Assembly: GCF_013385425.1 (NCBI RefSeq)
Contig: NZ_JACAQA010000004.1
Coordinates: 132,679-196,678, forward strand
From: Pseudomonas gingeri
Lineage (GTDB): Bacteria; Pseudomonadota; Gammaproteobacteria; Pseudomonadales; Pseudomonadaceae
Length of the DNA stretch: 64,000 bases
Direction of reading: 5' to 3'
Each line of letters starts with the position of its first letter. Positions within the stretch are counted from its first letter, which is position 1. Made by a program: the position numbers and the translations under genes. The notes under the pieces were generated by a model. That model worked only from the letters and a program-made list of their open reading frames with translations, searched no databases and was not told the origin of the DNA. This document shows positions 51,441 to 61,919 of the stretch, one piece after another.

Positions 51441-52232
51441 TCACGCTGTTGCTGCAGGCCAATTGAACAGCGCACAGGCATTGGCCGTGCTGGCGCTCGC
51501 CAGCGTCTCCGGGTTCACACTCATCAGCCCGGCCAGCGCCTTGCAAATCGCCGGCAAATGCTCGGGGCTGTTGCGCTGGCCGGCGAACATCACCGGCGCC
51601 ATATCCGGTGAATCGGTCTCCAGCACCACGCTGTCCAGCGGCAGATCGGCGATGACCTTGCTCAGGCGCAAGGCCTGCGGCCAGGTGCCGGCACCGCCCA
51701 GCCCCAACTTGAATCCCAGCTTGAGGTATTCCCGGGCTTCCTCGCGACTGCCGGCAAAGGCATGGATGATGCCGCCGCGCGCCGGGCGAAAACGCTTGAG
51801 AGTGGCAATGGTCGCCGCGTGGCTTCTACGCACATGCAGCAGCGCGGGCAGGGCGAAGTCCACCGCCAGTTTCAGTTGGGCTTCGAACAGCGCTTGTTGG
51901 CGTTCACGATCCAACTGTGGCAAAAAATAATCCAGGCCGAACTCGCCCACCGCGCACAACTGCGGATGACCGGCACAACGCGTCAGCCAGTCGCCCAGTT
52001 CGTTGAGATCGGCCGGGCGGTGCTCATCCAGATACACCGGGTGCAAGCCGAACGCCGCGTGCAACCGCGAGTCGCTTTGCACCAGGTCCCAGACCCGCTG
52101 CCAGTTTTTCTGATAAACCCCCAACACCACCATCCGCCCCACACCCAGGGCGCGGCTGCGCTCAAGGACCTCGTCGCGATCATTATCGAAATCGGCAAAG
52201 TCGAGATGGGTATGGGTGTCGATCAGCTCCAC
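51441..52232 (-). CDS. tatD: TatD family metal-dependent hydrolase (DNase)
   Basis: This 263-residue TIM-barrel hydrolase starts MELIDTHTHLDFADFD, holding the DTHTH metal motif. GEFGLDY near 97, HVRR near 135 and the late ETDSPDMAP complete the metal site. Family members are 3'-5' exonucleases or DNases. It lies two bases from cra on the same strand, so the two may share a transcript. The physiological substrate here is unknown. Confidence 0.9.
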   Translation of the reverse strand: MELIDTHTHLDFADFDNDRDEVLERSRALGVGRMVVLGVYQKNWQRVWDLVQSDSRLHAAFGLHPVYLDEHRPADLNELGDWLTRCAGHPQLCAVGEFGLDYFLPQLDRERQQALFEAQLKLAVDFALPALLHVRRSHAATIATLKRFRPARGGIIHAFAGSREEAREYLKLGFKLGLGGAGTWPQALRLSKVIADLPLDSVVLETDSPDMAPVMFAGQRNSPEHLPAICKALAGLMSVNPETLASASTANACALFNWPAATA

Positions 52233-52234
52233 TT

Positions 52235-53230
52235 TTAGACCCCGTGGATTCGCTGCTTGAAGGTCCGGGCGATGGCCTGGACGCCCGGCAGGTAGTTCTT
52301 GTCCTCGATGGCGGCCAGGGCCAGTTCCAGGGCTTTTTCGGCGATCAGCTGATGTTGTTGGGCCATGGCGTTGACCGGCAACGGCAGGAAGTCCAGCAAC
52401 TGGGTGTCGCCGAAGGTACCCAGGCGCAGCGGCTGCGCCTGGAGCGGCTGATCATGCAGGGCATCGAACACGCCTTGCAGCAGGACATAGGAGGTGGTGA
52501 TCAGGGCATCCGGCAGATGGCCCAGGCGTTTGATCAGGCCTTCCATCAACTGGCGCCCGCACTCGCGGCTGAAGGCCTCGCCATGCTCGATCAGCACCTC
52601 GCCCTTGAAGCCCTTCAAGGCTTCCTCGAATCCGGCGGCGCGCTGGCGGCTGATGCTCAACTCGGCACGGGCGCCGATCAGGGCGATATGCCGTGGCAAC
52701 GGCTGCAGCAGGCTGCGGGTCAGTTGCAGGCTGGCCCGACGGTCGTCGCTGACCACCGAGCAGAAGTGTGCCGGTTCCATTTCCCGGTCGATGGCAATCA
52801 CCGGTGTCCCCAGGGCCTGCAACTCGCGATAGCTGTCGTCGGCGGCGGGCAGGCAACTGGCGACGAACAGGGCATCGCAGCGCCGCGCGCGGAACAGTTG
52901 CAGCAGTTGCCGCTCGCTGTCGGGGGCGTCGTCGGAACTGGCGATCAGCAATTGATAGCCATGGGCGCGGGCGCCTTGCTCCAGCAGCTTGGCGATGCGC
53001 GCATAACTGGGGTTTTCCAGGTCCGGCAGAATGAAACCCAGGGTTCGCGTCTTGCGACTGCGCAGCCCGGCAGCCTGGGGGTTGGGCGTGAAGCCATGTT
53101 GCTCGACCACCGCCCGCACCCGTTCCACGGTGCTGATGCTGATACGCTGCTGCGCGGCCTTGCCGTTGATCACGTAGCTGGCGGTGGTGACGGACACACC
53201 GGCCAGTTGGGCGATATCACTGAGTTTCAA
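52235..53230 (-). CDS. cra: Catabolite repressor/activator Cra (FruR), LacI family
   Basis: This 331-residue repressor starts MKLSDIAQLAGVSVTTASYVINGKAAQQRIS, a LacI-type helix-turn-helix. The ligand domain follows (about 60-330) with the periplasmic-binding-protein fold. In P. putida Cra binds TTAAACGTTTCA and is released by fructose 1-phosphate. That exact operator lies at 53485-53496 in the gap before fruBKA. It is divergent from fruB. Confidence 0.95.
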   Translation of the reverse strand: MKLSDIAQLAGVSVTTASYVINGKAAQQRISISTVERVRAVVEQHGFTPNPQAAGLRSRKTRTLGFILPDLENPSYARIAKLLEQGARAHGYQLLIASSDDAPDSERQLLQLFRARRCDALFVASCLPAADDSYRELQALGTPVIAIDREMEPAHFCSVVSDDRRASLQLTRSLLQPLPRHIALIGARAELSISRQRAAGFEEALKGFKGEVLIEHGEAFSRECGRQLMEGLIKRLGHLPDALITTSYVLLQGVFDALHDQPLQAQPLRLGTFGDTQLLDFLPLPVNAMAQQHQLIAEKALELALAAIEDKNYLPGVQAIARTFKQRIHGV

Positions 53231-53385
53231 GCGGGGAGTTCCTTATTTTGCTGCAGCGTTCAGGTCTGCATTTTCGCTGATCGTATCCTATTCCGGCAGC
53301 CGACCTTCGTCGTCCAGTTGTCAAAAGACGACGGAGCTTCAGATATCGGGCTGTATACAACCCACATGTCGCAGCCTTGGGACCG

Positions 53386-53397
53386 TCAAACGCTTCG
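53386..53397. promoter_or_regulatory. Possible second, degenerate Cra site
   Basis: TCAAACGCTTCG keeps the central AAACG of the Cra operator and most of the right half. It lies about 90 bases nearer cra than the perfect operator. It may be a weak autoregulatory site or chance. Confidence 0.25.
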
Positions 53398-53484
53398 ACG
53401 GCCCGCCATGGTCCAGCGGTTTTTCAAGACGCCCTGGGGCTTCAACACCGAACAATAATCGAGTAACGTGACCAACACTCTAGA

Positions 53485-53496
53485 TTAAACGTTTCA
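53485..53496. promoter_or_regulatory. Cra (FruR) operator
   Basis: TTAAACGTTTCA is identical to the operator described for P. putida Cra. It lies 138 bases before the fruB ATG in the 403-base cra-fruB gap. The rest of that gap shows no coding frame. Confidence 0.85.
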
Positions 53497-53633
53497 GCAA
53501 GCGTATTTTTGCGGCATTCGGCCCGTGTCATGGTCCTGCCAGAAGACCGTTGCACATTGTTCGGGCCACCCGCCTAAGCTGATTCATTCAAAACAATACC
53601 TAGCGTCCCTATGACGCTGAATAGGAGAAAGGC

Positions 53634-56495
53634 ATGCTCGAGCTCACCGTAGAGCAGATTTCCATGGGCCAGTCGGCCGTGGACAAGTCTGCGGCCCTGC
53701 AACTGCTCGCGAACAGACTGGTGGCCGACGGCCTGGTGGCCGAGGGTTACCTGGCGGGTTTGCAGGCGCGTGAAGCCCAGGGCTCGACCTTTCTCGGTCA
53801 AGGTATTGCGATTCCCCACGGCACGCCGGAAACCCGCGACCAGGTGTTTGCCACCGGTGTGCGCCTGCTGCAATTTCCCGACGGTGTGGACTGGGGCGAC
53901 GGCCAGATCGTCTACCTGGCCATCGGCATCGCGGCGCGCTCCGACGAGCACTTGCGCCTGCTGCAACTGCTGACCCGGGCCCTCGGCGAAACCGATCTGG
54001 GCCAGGCCCTGCGTCGTGCCAGTTCCGCCGAAGCGCTGCTGAAATTGCTGCAGGGCGCCCCCCAGGAGCTGGCGCTGGATGCACAGATGATCGGCCTGGG
54101 CGTGGCCGCGGACGATTTCGAAGAGCTGGTCTGGCGCGGTGCGCGCCTGCTGCGCCAGGCCGATTGCGTCAGCAATGGTTTTGCCGCCGTGTTGCAGCAG
54201 GTCGAAGCCCTGCCCCTGGGCGATGGCCTCTGGTGGCTGCACAGCGAGCAGACGGTCAAGCGTCCGGGCCTGGCTTTCGTGACCCCGAACAAGCCGATCC
54301 GCTACCTCGGTCAGCCCCTGAGCGGCCTGTTCTGCCTGGCCAGCCTCGGCGAAGCGCACCAGGCTCTGCTCGAGCGCCTGTGTGCGCTGTTGATCGAAGG
54401 CCGTGGCCAGGAACTGGGGCGCGCCACCAGCAGCCGTGCGGTGCTCGAAGTCCTCGGTGGTGAGCTGCCGGCCGATTGGCCGAGCGCGCGGATTGCCCTG
54501 GCCAATGCCCATGGTTTGCACGCCCGGCCGGCGAAAGTCCTGGCGCAACTGGCGAAGCATTTCGAAGGTGATATCCGGGTGCGCATCGTCGACGGCACGG
54601 GCAGTGCCGTGTCGGTGAAAAGCCTGAGCAAGTTGCTCAGCCTCGGCGCACGGCGTGCCCAGGTGCTGGAATTCATCGCTGAGCCGAGCATTGCCGCCGA
54701 TGCCTTGCCGGCGCTTCTGGCGGCGGTGGAAGAAGGCCTCGGCGAGGAAGTCGAGCCATTGCCGGCGATCAGTGCCGCGAGCCCGGTGCCGGAAGAAGTA
54801 CTCGCGCCCCTGGTGGCGCCGAGCGCCGGCAGCCAACTCCAGGCCATCGCCGCCGCACCGGGCATCGCCATCGGCCCGGCCCATGTCCAGGTGCTGGCGC
54901 AGTTCGATTACCCGTTGCGTGGCGAGTCCGCGCTGGTTGAGCGTCAGCGCCTGCAACAGGCCCTGGATCTCGTGCGCGCGGACATTGAAGGGCTGATCCA
55001 GCGCAGCAAGGCCAAGGCCATCCGGGAAATCTTCATTACCCATCAGGAAATGCTCGACGACCCGGAACTCAGCGACGACGTCGAAGCCCGTCTCAAGCAG
55101 GGCGAAAGCGCCGAGGCCGGCTGGATGGCCGTGATCGAGGCGGCGGCCTGTCAGCAGGAGACGTTGCAGGATGCCTTGCTGGCCGAACGCGCGGCGGATC
55201 TGCGGGATGTCGGCCGGCGTGTGCTGGCGCAACTCTGCGGCGTCGAGACCCTGGCCGAGCCCGACCAGCCTTATGTGCTGGTGATGGATGAGGTCGGTCC
55301 TTCGGATGTGGCGCGATTGGACCCGGCACGGGTTGCCGGGATTCTCACGGCCCGCGGCGGGGCCACGGCCCACAGTGCGATCGTGGCCCGGGCCCTTGGC
55401 ATCCCCGCTCTGGTTGGTGCTGGCGCGGCGGTGCTGCTGCTGGCGCCCGGTACGCCGTTGCTGATCGACGGGCAGCGCGGCCGCCTGCATGTCTCGCCGG
55501 ATGAGGCGACCCTGCAGCGTGCCTTGCAGGAACGTGACACCCGCGAGCAACGCCTGCGCCTGGCCTCGGAGCAACGCCACGAACTGGCGCTGACCCGCGA
55601 TGGCCACCCGGTCGAAGTGTTTGCCAATATCGGTGAAAGCGCCGGCGTTGCCAGCGCAGTGGAGCAGGGAGCTGAAGGCATCGGCCTGCTGCGCACCGAA
55701 CTGATTTTCATGGCCCATCAGCAGGCGCCGGACGAGGCGACCCAGGAAGCCGAATACCGCCGCGTGCTCGATGGCCTGGCGGGTCGGCCGCTGGTGGTGC
55801 GGACCCTCGATGTGGGCGGCGACAAACCGCTGCCGTACTGGCCGATCGCCAAGGAGGAAAACCCCTTCCTCGGTGTGCGCGGTATTCGCCTGACCCTGCA
55901 ACGCCCGCAGATCATGGAAGGGCAGTTGCGTGCCTTGCTGCGGGCCGCCGACAACCGTCCGTTGCGGATCATGTTCCCGATGGTCGGCAGCGTCTCCGAG
56001 TGGCGCCAGGCGCGGGAGATGACCGAACGTCTGCGGCTGGAAATCCCGGTGGCCGATCTGCAACTGGGGATCATGATCGAGGTGCCGTCGGCGGCGTTGC
56101 TGGCGCCGGTGCTGGCCAAGGAAGTGGACTTCTTCAGTGTCGGCACCAACGACCTGACCCAGTACACCCTGGCCATCGACCGTGGCCACCCGACGCTCTC
56201 GGCCCAGGCCGACGGCCTGCACCCGGCCGTGCTGCAACTGATCGATATCACCGTGCGCGCGGCCCATGCCCATGGCAAATGGGTCGGCGTGTGCGGCGAG
56301 CTGGCGGCTGATCCTTTGGCGGTGCCGGTGCTGGTAGGGCTGGGCGTGGATGAGCTGAGCGTTTCGGCGCGGAGCATTCCCGAGGTCAAGGCGCGGGTCC
56401 GCGAGCTGAGCCTGCCCCAGGCCCAAGCGCTGGCCCAGGCCGCCCTGGCGGTGGGCAGCGGCGATGAAGTCCGTGCCCTGGTGGAGGCTTTGTAA
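53634..56495 (+). CDS. fruB: Fructose PTS multiphosphoryl transfer protein (EIIA-HPr-EI)
   Basis: This 953-residue soluble protein passes phosphate from phosphoenolpyruvate to FruA. The EIIA-Fru domain has active H62 (GIAIPHGT). A middle domain (about 145-275) has a degenerate EIIA-like pattern. The HPr domain has H296 in GLHARPA. Enzyme I occupies about 400-953, with H580 in TARGGATAH. It is the first gene of fruBKA, behind the Cra operator. One-base overlap joins it to fruK. Confidence 0.95.
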   Translation: MLELTVEQISMGQSAVDKSAALQLLANRLVADGLVAEGYLAGLQAREAQGSTFLGQGIAIPHGTPETRDQVFATGVRLLQFPDGVDWGDGQIVYLAIGIAARSDEHLRLLQLLTRALGETDLGQALRRASSAEALLKLLQGAPQELALDAQMIGLGVAADDFEELVWRGARLLRQADCVSNGFAAVLQQVEALPLGDGLWWLHSEQTVKRPGLAFVTPNKPIRYLGQPLSGLFCLASLGEAHQALLERLCALLIEGRGQELGRATSSRAVLEVLGGELPADWPSARIALANAHGLHARPAKVLAQLAKHFEGDIRVRIVDGTGSAVSVKSLSKLLSLGARRAQVLEFIAEPSIAADALPALLAAVEEGLGEEVEPLPAISAASPVPEEVLAPLVAPSAGSQLQAIAAAPGIAIGPAHVQVLAQFDYPLRGESALVERQRLQQALDLVRADIEGLIQRSKAKAIREIFITHQEMLDDPELSDDVEARLKQGESAEAGWMAVIEAAACQQETLQDALLAERAADLRDVGRRVLAQLCGVETLAEPDQPYVLVMDEVGPSDVARLDPARVAGILTARGGATAHSAIVARALGIPALVGAGAAVLLLAPGTPLLIDGQRGRLHVSPDEATLQRALQERDTREQRLRLASEQRHELALTRDGHPVEVFANIGESAGVASAVEQGAEGIGLLRTELIFMAHQQAPDEATQEAEYRRVLDGLAGRPLVVRTLDVGGDKPLPYWPIAKEENPFLGVRGIRLTLQRPQIMEGQLRALLRAADNRPLRIMFPMVGSVSEWRQAREMTERLRLEIPVADLQLGIMIEVPSAALLAPVLAKEVDFFSVGTNDLTQYTLAIDRGHPTLSAQADGLHPAVLQLIDITVRAAHAHGKWVGVCGELAADPLAVPVLVGLGVDELSVSARSIPEVKARVRELSLPQAQALAQAALAVGSGDEVRALVEAL

Positions 56496-57436
56496 TGGCG
56501 CGGATTCTGACCCTGACCCTGAACCCGGCGCTGGACCTGACCGTGCAGTTGGCACGGCTGGAGCCCGGCCAGGTCAACCGCAGCGAAGCGATGCAGACCC
56601 ATGCCGCCGGCAAAGGGCTGAATGTCGCCCAGGTGCTGGCGGACCTGGGCCATCAACTGACCGTGGGCGGCTTTCTCGGCGACAGCAATCCGCAAGCGTT
56701 CGAGGCCCTGATGGCGCGGCGCGGTTTTGTCGATGCCTTTGTCCGGGTACCGGGGGAAACCCGCAGCAATATCAAGCTGGCCGAGCATGACGGGCGGATC
56801 ACCGATCTCAATGGTCCCGGTCCCCTGGTCAGTGAACAGGCGCGGCAAGCCCTGTTGGATAAACTCGACCTGATCGCCCCGGGGCACGACGCCGTGGTGG
56901 TCGCCGGCAGCCTGCCGCAAGGGGTGAGCCCCGAGTGGTTGCAGGCGCTGCTGTTGCGCTTGAAAGGTCTCGGCCTGAAGGTCGCCCTGGACACCAGCGG
57001 CGCGGCGTTGCGCGCCGGTCTCGCGGCGACGCCCTGGTTGATCAAGCCCAATGGCGAGGAACTGGCCGAGGCCTTGCAGATTCCCGTGAACTCGTTGCAA
57101 AGCCAGGCCGAAACCGCCGCGCGACTGCAAGCCCAGGGCGTCGAGCACGTGGTGATTTCCCACGGTGCCGAAGGGGTGAACTGGTTTTCCGGCGCGCCGG
57201 CTTTGCAGGCCCTGCCACCGAAGGTAAAAGTCGCCAGCACGGTGGGGGCCGGCGACTCGTTGCTGGCCGGCATGCTGCACGGGCTGCTCAGCGGTCACTC
57301 CGCCGAACAGACCCTGCGCACCGCCACCGCGATTGCCGCCCAGGCGGTGACCCAGATCGGTTTCGGCATTAGCGACCGGGCGCAGTTGGCGCAGCTTGAA
57401 AGCGGCGTCCGCGTGCACGCCCTGACAGAACAATAA
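56495..57436 (+). CDS. fruK: 1-phosphofructokinase
   Basis: This 313-residue PfkB-family kinase converts fructose 1-phosphate to fructose 1,6-bisphosphate. The N-terminal TLNPALDLTVQ and the C-terminal STVGAGDSLLAGMLHG, with the catalytic aspartate in GAGD, are clear. By consuming fructose 1-phosphate it also removes the Cra effector. The ATG shares one base with the fruB stop; fruA follows after 11 bases. Confidence 0.96.
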   Translation: MARILTLTLNPALDLTVQLARLEPGQVNRSEAMQTHAAGKGLNVAQVLADLGHQLTVGGFLGDSNPQAFEALMARRGFVDAFVRVPGETRSNIKLAEHDGRITDLNGPGPLVSEQARQALLDKLDLIAPGHDAVVVAGSLPQGVSPEWLQALLLRLKGLGLKVALDTSGAALRAGLAATPWLIKPNGEELAEALQIPVNSLQSQAETAARLQAQGVEHVVISHGAEGVNWFSGAPALQALPPKVKVASTVGAGDSLLAGMLHGLLSGHSAEQTLRTATAIAAQAVTQIGFGISDRAQLAQLESGVRVHALTEQ

Positions 57437-57447
57437 GAGGGATAGTG

Positions 57448-59202
57448 ATGAAATTAGCCATTGTTACCGCCTGCCCGAACGGCATGGTCACCAGCGTGCT
57501 CTGCGCCCGCCTGCTCGATGCGGCGGCCCAGCGCCAGGGTTGGAGCACCAGCGTCGAAGTCCACGACAGCCAGCACCCGGAGCGCCAATTGTCGGCGGCC
57601 ACGGTCGATGCCGCCGAATGGGTCCTGCTGGTCAGCAGCGTGCCGGTGGAGATGTCGCGGTTTGTCGGCAAGCGGGTGTTTCAAAGCACTCCGGCCCAGG
57701 CGTTGCAGGATGTCGAGGCGGTGTTGCGTCGCGGTGCCGAAGAGGCCCAGGTGTTTGTCGCGCCCAAGGTCGCCCCTGCGGTCGCGGCCGAACCGGTTGC
57801 GGCGCCCAAGCGCGCCCCGCGCCTGGTGGCGGTGACCGCCTGCCCGACCGGCGTGGCCCACACCTTTATGGCCGCCGAAGCCTTGCAGCAGTCGGCCAAG
57901 CGCCTGGGCTATGAGCTGCAGGTGGAAACCCAGGGTTCCGTCGGCGCCCGCAACCCGCTGAGCGCGGCGGCGATTGCCGAGGCCGATGTGGTGTTGCTGG
58001 CGGCGGATATCGAAGTCGCCACCGAGCGTTTCGCCGGCAAGAAAATCTACCGTTGCGGTACCGGCATCGCCTTGAAGCAGCCGGACGCGACCCTCGACAA
58101 GGCCCTGGCCGAAGGTCAGCCGGAACAGGTCGCGACGGGCAGCGGCGGTGCTCCGGCCAAGCAGGAAAAGACCGGCGTCTACAAACACCTGCTGACGGGT
58201 GTCTCGTTCATGTTGCCGATGGTGGTGGCGGGCGGTCTGATGATCGCCTTGTCGTTCGTCTTCGGCATCACCGCCTTCAAGGAGCCCGGCACGCTGGCGG
58301 CGGCCTTGATGCAGATCGGCGGTGAGAGCGCGTTCAAGTTGATGGTGCCGTTGCTGGCCGGCTATATCGCCTATTCGATTGCCGACCGTCCGGGCTTGGC
58401 CCCGGGGATGATCGGCGGCCTGTTGGCGAGCACCCTGGGCGCGGGTTTTATCGGCGGCATCGTTGCCGGTTTTCTTGCCGGCTACAGCGCCAAGGCGATC
58501 AATCGTTATGCGCGGCTGCCCAGCAGTCTTGAGGCGTTGAAACCGATCCTGATCATTCCGTTGCTGGCGAGCCTGTTCACCGGTCTGGTGATGATCTACG
58601 TGGTGGGCAAACCAGTGGCGGGGATGCTCGAAGGGCTGACCCATTTCCTCGACAGCATGGGCACCACCAACGCGATTCTGCTCGGGGTGTTGCTGGGCGG
58701 GATGATGTGCGTCGACTTGGGTGGACCGATCAACAAGGCGGCCTATGCATTCTCGGTCGGGCTGCTGGCGTCGCAGAGTTATGCACCGATGGCGGCGACC
58801 ATGGCCGCGGGCATGGTGCCGCCGATCGGCCTGGGGATTGCCACGCTGATTGCGCGGCACAAGTTTGCCCAGAGCGAGCGCGAGGCGGGCAAGGCGGCGT
58901 TTGTGCTGGGGCTGTGCTTTATCTCCGAGGGGGCGATTCCGTTTGCCGCCAAGGACCCGTTGCGGGTGATTCCGGCAAGCATTGCCGGTGGTGCGCTGAC
59001 CGGTGCCTTGTCGATGTATTTCGGCTGCAAGCTGATGGCGCCCCACGGCGGTTTGTTCGTGATGCTGATCCCGAATGCGATCAACCATACATTGCTGTAC
59101 CTGCTGGCGATTGTCGCCGGTAGCCTGCTGACGGCGCTGGCCTATGCCGTGCTCAAGCGGCCGGAAGTCGTCGAGTTGGCGGTGGAGCCGGTGCGGGCGT
59201 AA
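57448..59202 (+). CDS. fruA: Fructose-specific PTS enzyme EIIBC
   Basis: This 584-residue membrane permease imports and phosphorylates fructose. Two EIIB-like domains are visible: one at 1-105 beginning LAIVTACPNG (C9) and one at 125-225 with TACPTGVAHTF, the active C132 loop. The EIIC domain spans about 235-580, with roughly ten membrane segments. The first domain retains a CPxG cysteine. It ends the Cra-controlled operon; a REP element follows. Confidence 0.95.
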   Translation: MKLAIVTACPNGMVTSVLCARLLDAAAQRQGWSTSVEVHDSQHPERQLSAATVDAAEWVLLVSSVPVEMSRFVGKRVFQSTPAQALQDVEAVLRRGAEEAQVFVAPKVAPAVAAEPVAAPKRAPRLVAVTACPTGVAHTFMAAEALQQSAKRLGYELQVETQGSVGARNPLSAAAIAEADVVLLAADIEVATERFAGKKIYRCGTGIALKQPDATLDKALAEGQPEQVATGSGGAPAKQEKTGVYKHLLTGVSFMLPMVVAGGLMIALSFVFGITAFKEPGTLAAALMQIGGESAFKLMVPLLAGYIAYSIADRPGLAPGMIGGLLASTLGAGFIGGIVAGFLAGYSAKAINRYARLPSSLEALKPILIIPLLASLFTGLVMIYVVGKPVAGMLEGLTHFLDSMGTTNAILLGVLLGGMMCVDLGGPINKAAYAFSVGLLASQSYAPMAATMAAGMVPPIGLGIATLIARHKFAQSEREAGKAAFVLGLCFISEGAIPFAAKDPLRVIPASIAGGALTGALSMYFGCKLMAPHGGLFVMLIPNAINHTLLYLLAIVAGSLLTALAYAVLKRPEVVELAVEPVRA

Positions 59203-59242
59203 CCGCGTTTGGCTTCGGATATTGCGGCGGTAGTTGCTCCGC

Positions 59243-59332
59243 GATCGCCAGCAAGCCGGCTCCTACAGGTGTTGTGTCGCACGCAAGGTTCGCGTTCGAC
59301 CACATCCTGTAGGAGCCGGCTTGCTGGCGATG
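59243..59332. repeat. REP/REPIN element (GTAGGAGCCGGCTTGCTGGCGA class)
   Basis: Two inverted arms (CGCCAGCAAGCCGGCTCCTAC and its complement, given here as half-sites) flank about 45 bases without an internal palindrome. It sits between the convergent fruA and the PepSY-flavoreductase gene and resembles the element at 29667. Confidence 0.85.
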
Positions 59333-59361
59333 AACGATAACGCGGTGTCTCGGTGTAGCCG

Positions 59362-61893
59362 TCAGTACACATCCCGCCGATAACGCCCTTGCTCGATCAA
59401 TTGCTCGACGGCCTCGGCCCCGAGCAACTCCAGCAGCACCTGATCGACGCCCGTCGCCATCCCCTGCAAGCTGCCGCAGATATAGATCGCCGCACCGTTC
59501 GCCAGCCATTGGCGCAGTTCATCCGCCGCTGCGCGCAGGCGATCCTGGACATAGATCTTTTCTGCCTGGTCACGGGAAAACGCCAGGTCCAGGCGCGCTA
59601 GGTCACCGCTGGCCAGCCAGCCTTTCAGTTCTTCCCCGCAGTGGAAGTCATGGGCGATATTGCGCTCGCCGAACAACAACCAGTTGTCTCTCTGGCCATC
59701 GGCAATGCGCGCCTTGAGCAAGCTGCGCAAGCCCGCCAGGCCCGTACCGTTGCCCAGCAGAATCAACGGGCACGGCGCCGTCGGCAAATGGAAACCACTG
59801 TTGCGCCGCAGCCGCAGGCTGATACCGGCGCCCGGCGCCGCATGCTCGGTCAACCACCCGGAACCCAGGCCCAGGCTGCCATCGGCGTGGCGCTCCTGGC
59901 GCACGATCAACTCCAGTTGCCCATCGCTTTCAATGGAGGCGATGGAGTATTCGCGCGGGCTCAGCGGTATCAGCGCATCCACCAGGGCCTGGGCATGCAG
60001 GCCGACCAGATGAGCCCGGTTCTCCGGCAACTGGCGTGCTCCCAGGGCCTGGGCGAGGCTTTCCTGCAAACCGTCGAGTTGTACCGGAGTGTCGGCGTCA
60101 AGTCCGAGTCCGGCGAGGAAGCGTTCCACTGCCAGGGCACTCTGGCGTGGGAGGATTTCCACCAGGTCACCGGCTTGCCATGGGGTCGCCGTCTCGGCCG
60201 TCAGGCCCAGCAGGTAGACGGCGGAACCGGCGCTGCCCGGGTTGAGCAGGTCGCGCTGGCGCAAGGTCCAGTTGGCGAAACCCGGTGCCTGCCAGGCCAC
60301 CGGAGGCGTGCCGCCGGTCAGTTGGTTGAGTTGCTGTTGCCAATAGCGCAGGGCGTAGGGATCGCCGTTGTCGACTTCGACCGGGGCGAACAGGGTATTG
60401 CCGCCACGCGCTTCCAGCCACCGATGCAGGCGTCGGGCGAAACCGCAGAAGTGTTGGTATTGCCGGTCGCCCAGGGCCAGTACCGAATAGTTCAGGGTGC
60501 CGAGGGGCAGCGGCTGGTCGAGTACCTTGCGTTCGAAACCGCGCGCACTGTCTGGTGCCTCGCCGTCGCCGAAGGTGCTGACGACAAACAGCGCATGCTG
60601 CGACTCGCGCAGGTCCCGCTCATTGATGTCGGCCAGCGGGCTGACCCGCACTGGCACGCCGGCGGCCTGCAACTGACCGGCGCTCTGCCAGGCCATCTGT
60701 TCGGCGAAACCGCTCTGGCTGGCGAAACCGATCAGCCAGGCGGAGGCCTCGCCGTCTTGTGGCTCCAGGTCCAGGCGGGCTTGCTTGACCTGGCGTTTCT
60801 TGCGCCGCCGATCGAGGTACAGCAGCCAGCCGGTGACGAAGAACAGCGGCATGGCCAGGCTCGACAGGGTCAGCAGGACTCGCCCGGTGATCCCGAAGTA
60901 GCCGCCGGTGTGCAGCGCGTAGAGGCTGGTCAGCAACTGTGCCTTGAAGCTTTGGTCGGCGTAGCGCAACTGGTCGCTGATCACCCCCGTGGCCGGGTCC
61001 AGGTTGATCTGGTTGAGGGCCCGCTCATGGGGCGAATCCTTGAGCAGGTAGTAGACCGTCGCCGGTTGCCCGGCCACCGCCGGCATGCGGATGTTGTAGG
61101 CGCTGAGGTCGGGGCCCGTGGCCCGCTGGATACTGGCCCAGATCGCGTCGTAGTCGGCGCTCGGCGCCGGGCCGCCGGGTGCCGGTTTGCGCTGCCCACC
61201 GCCGCGATGCTGGATCGGTGAGTCGGCCAGCAGTTTGTTCAGCCCGTCGCTGTACCACTCGTAGGACCAGAACAGGCCGGTCAGCGCCGACAGCAGGTAG
61301 AGCAGCAGGCACCAGGTGCCGGCGACCGCGTGCAGGTTCCAGTTGAAGGCGCGACCTTTTTTCGCCCGGTCGAGGGTCAGCCAGACCCGCCAGTTCAGGG
61401 CCTGGCGCGGCCAGCGCAGATAGAGCCCGGAAAGGCAGAAGAACAGCAGCATCAGGGTGCATGCGCCGGTGATCTGCCGGCCGGTATCACCCAGGGCGAG
61501 AAAACGGTGCAGTTGCAATATCAGGGCGAAGAAGTCCTGGCCTTGTGCCTCACCCTGGTACTCGCCGGTGTAGGGGTCGAAATAGCGCATCTGCCCACGG
61601 CGTTCACCGGGCGCAGGTGTGAAAGCGACTCGCGCGGCGTTGTCGCCATGGGGGGAAACCCAGAGCATGGCGACGGTCTTGCCCTCGCGGGCTTCGAGCC
61701 TGCGCACCAGTTCGGCGGGGGGCAGGGCTTCAGCGTGCTCCGGTACTTCGAGTTGCAGGACGTCGGGGTTGAGCAGGCCTAGCAGTTCGTCCTGGAACGA
61801 CACCATGGCTCCGGTAATGCCCATGAAAGCCAACACCAGCCCGGCAGTAATGCCGAACAGCCAGTGCAATTGGAACAGTGTTTTCTTCAACAC
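59362..61893 (-). CDS. PepSY-domain membrane protein fused to a flavodoxin/NADPH reductase
   Basis: This 843-residue protein joins a PepSY-type membrane part (about 1-390, four membrane helices, with histidines in LQLHRFLAL and LHWLFG that could bind heme) to a flavodoxin domain (about 410-550; [22 protein letters not shown]). A sulfite-reductase-type FAD/NADPH domain ends it ([15 protein letters not shown] and [12 protein letters not shown]). Such proteins are siderophore- or ferric-reductase candidates. It starts with GTG after AAGGCGG. No siderophore genes are adjacent, so the substrate is unproven. Confidence 0.8.
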   Translation of the reverse strand: MLKKTLFQLHWLFGITAGLVLAFMGITGAMVSFQDELLGLLNPDVLQLEVPEHAEALPPAELVRRLEAREGKTVAMLWVSPHGDNAARVAFTPAPGERRGQMRYFDPYTGEYQGEAQGQDFFALILQLHRFLALGDTGRQITGACTLMLLFFCLSGLYLRWPRQALNWRVWLTLDRAKKGRAFNWNLHAVAGTWCLLLYLLSALTGLFWSYEWYSDGLNKLLADSPIQHRGGGQRKPAPGGPAPSADYDAIWASIQRATGPDLSAYNIRMPAVAGQPATVYYLLKDSPHERALNQINLDPATGVISDQLRYADQSFKAQLLTSLYALHTGGYFGITGRVLLTLSSLAMPLFFVTGWLLYLDRRRKKRQVKQARLDLEPQDGEASAWLIGFASQSGFAEQMAWQSAGQLQAAGVPVRVSPLADINERDLRESQHALFVVSTFGDGEAPDSARGFERKVLDQPLPLGTLNYSVLALGDRQYQHFCGFARRLHRWLEARGGNTLFAPVEVDNGDPYALRYWQQQLNQLTGGTPPVAWQAPGFANWTLRQRDLLNPGSAGSAVYLLGLTAETATPWQAGDLVEILPRQSALAVERFLAGLGLDADTPVQLDGLQESLAQALGARQLPENRAHLVGLHAQALVDALIPLSPREYSIASIESDGQLELIVRQERHADGSLGLGSGWLTEHAAPGAGISLRLRRNSGFHLPTAPCPLILLGNGTGLAGLRSLLKARIADGQRDNWLLFGERNIAHDFHCGEELKGWLASGDLARLDLAFSRDQAEKIYVQDRLRAAADELRQWLANGAAIYICGSLQGMATGVDQVLLELLGAEAVEQLIEQGRYRRDVY

Positions 61894-61919
61894 GGCGACC
61901 GCCTTGCTTTCTCGAAGTG

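Noticed and set aside
53574..56555. A 993-residue frame opposite fruB
   Set aside because: It arises from codon bias of the high-GC fruB gene and has no family match.
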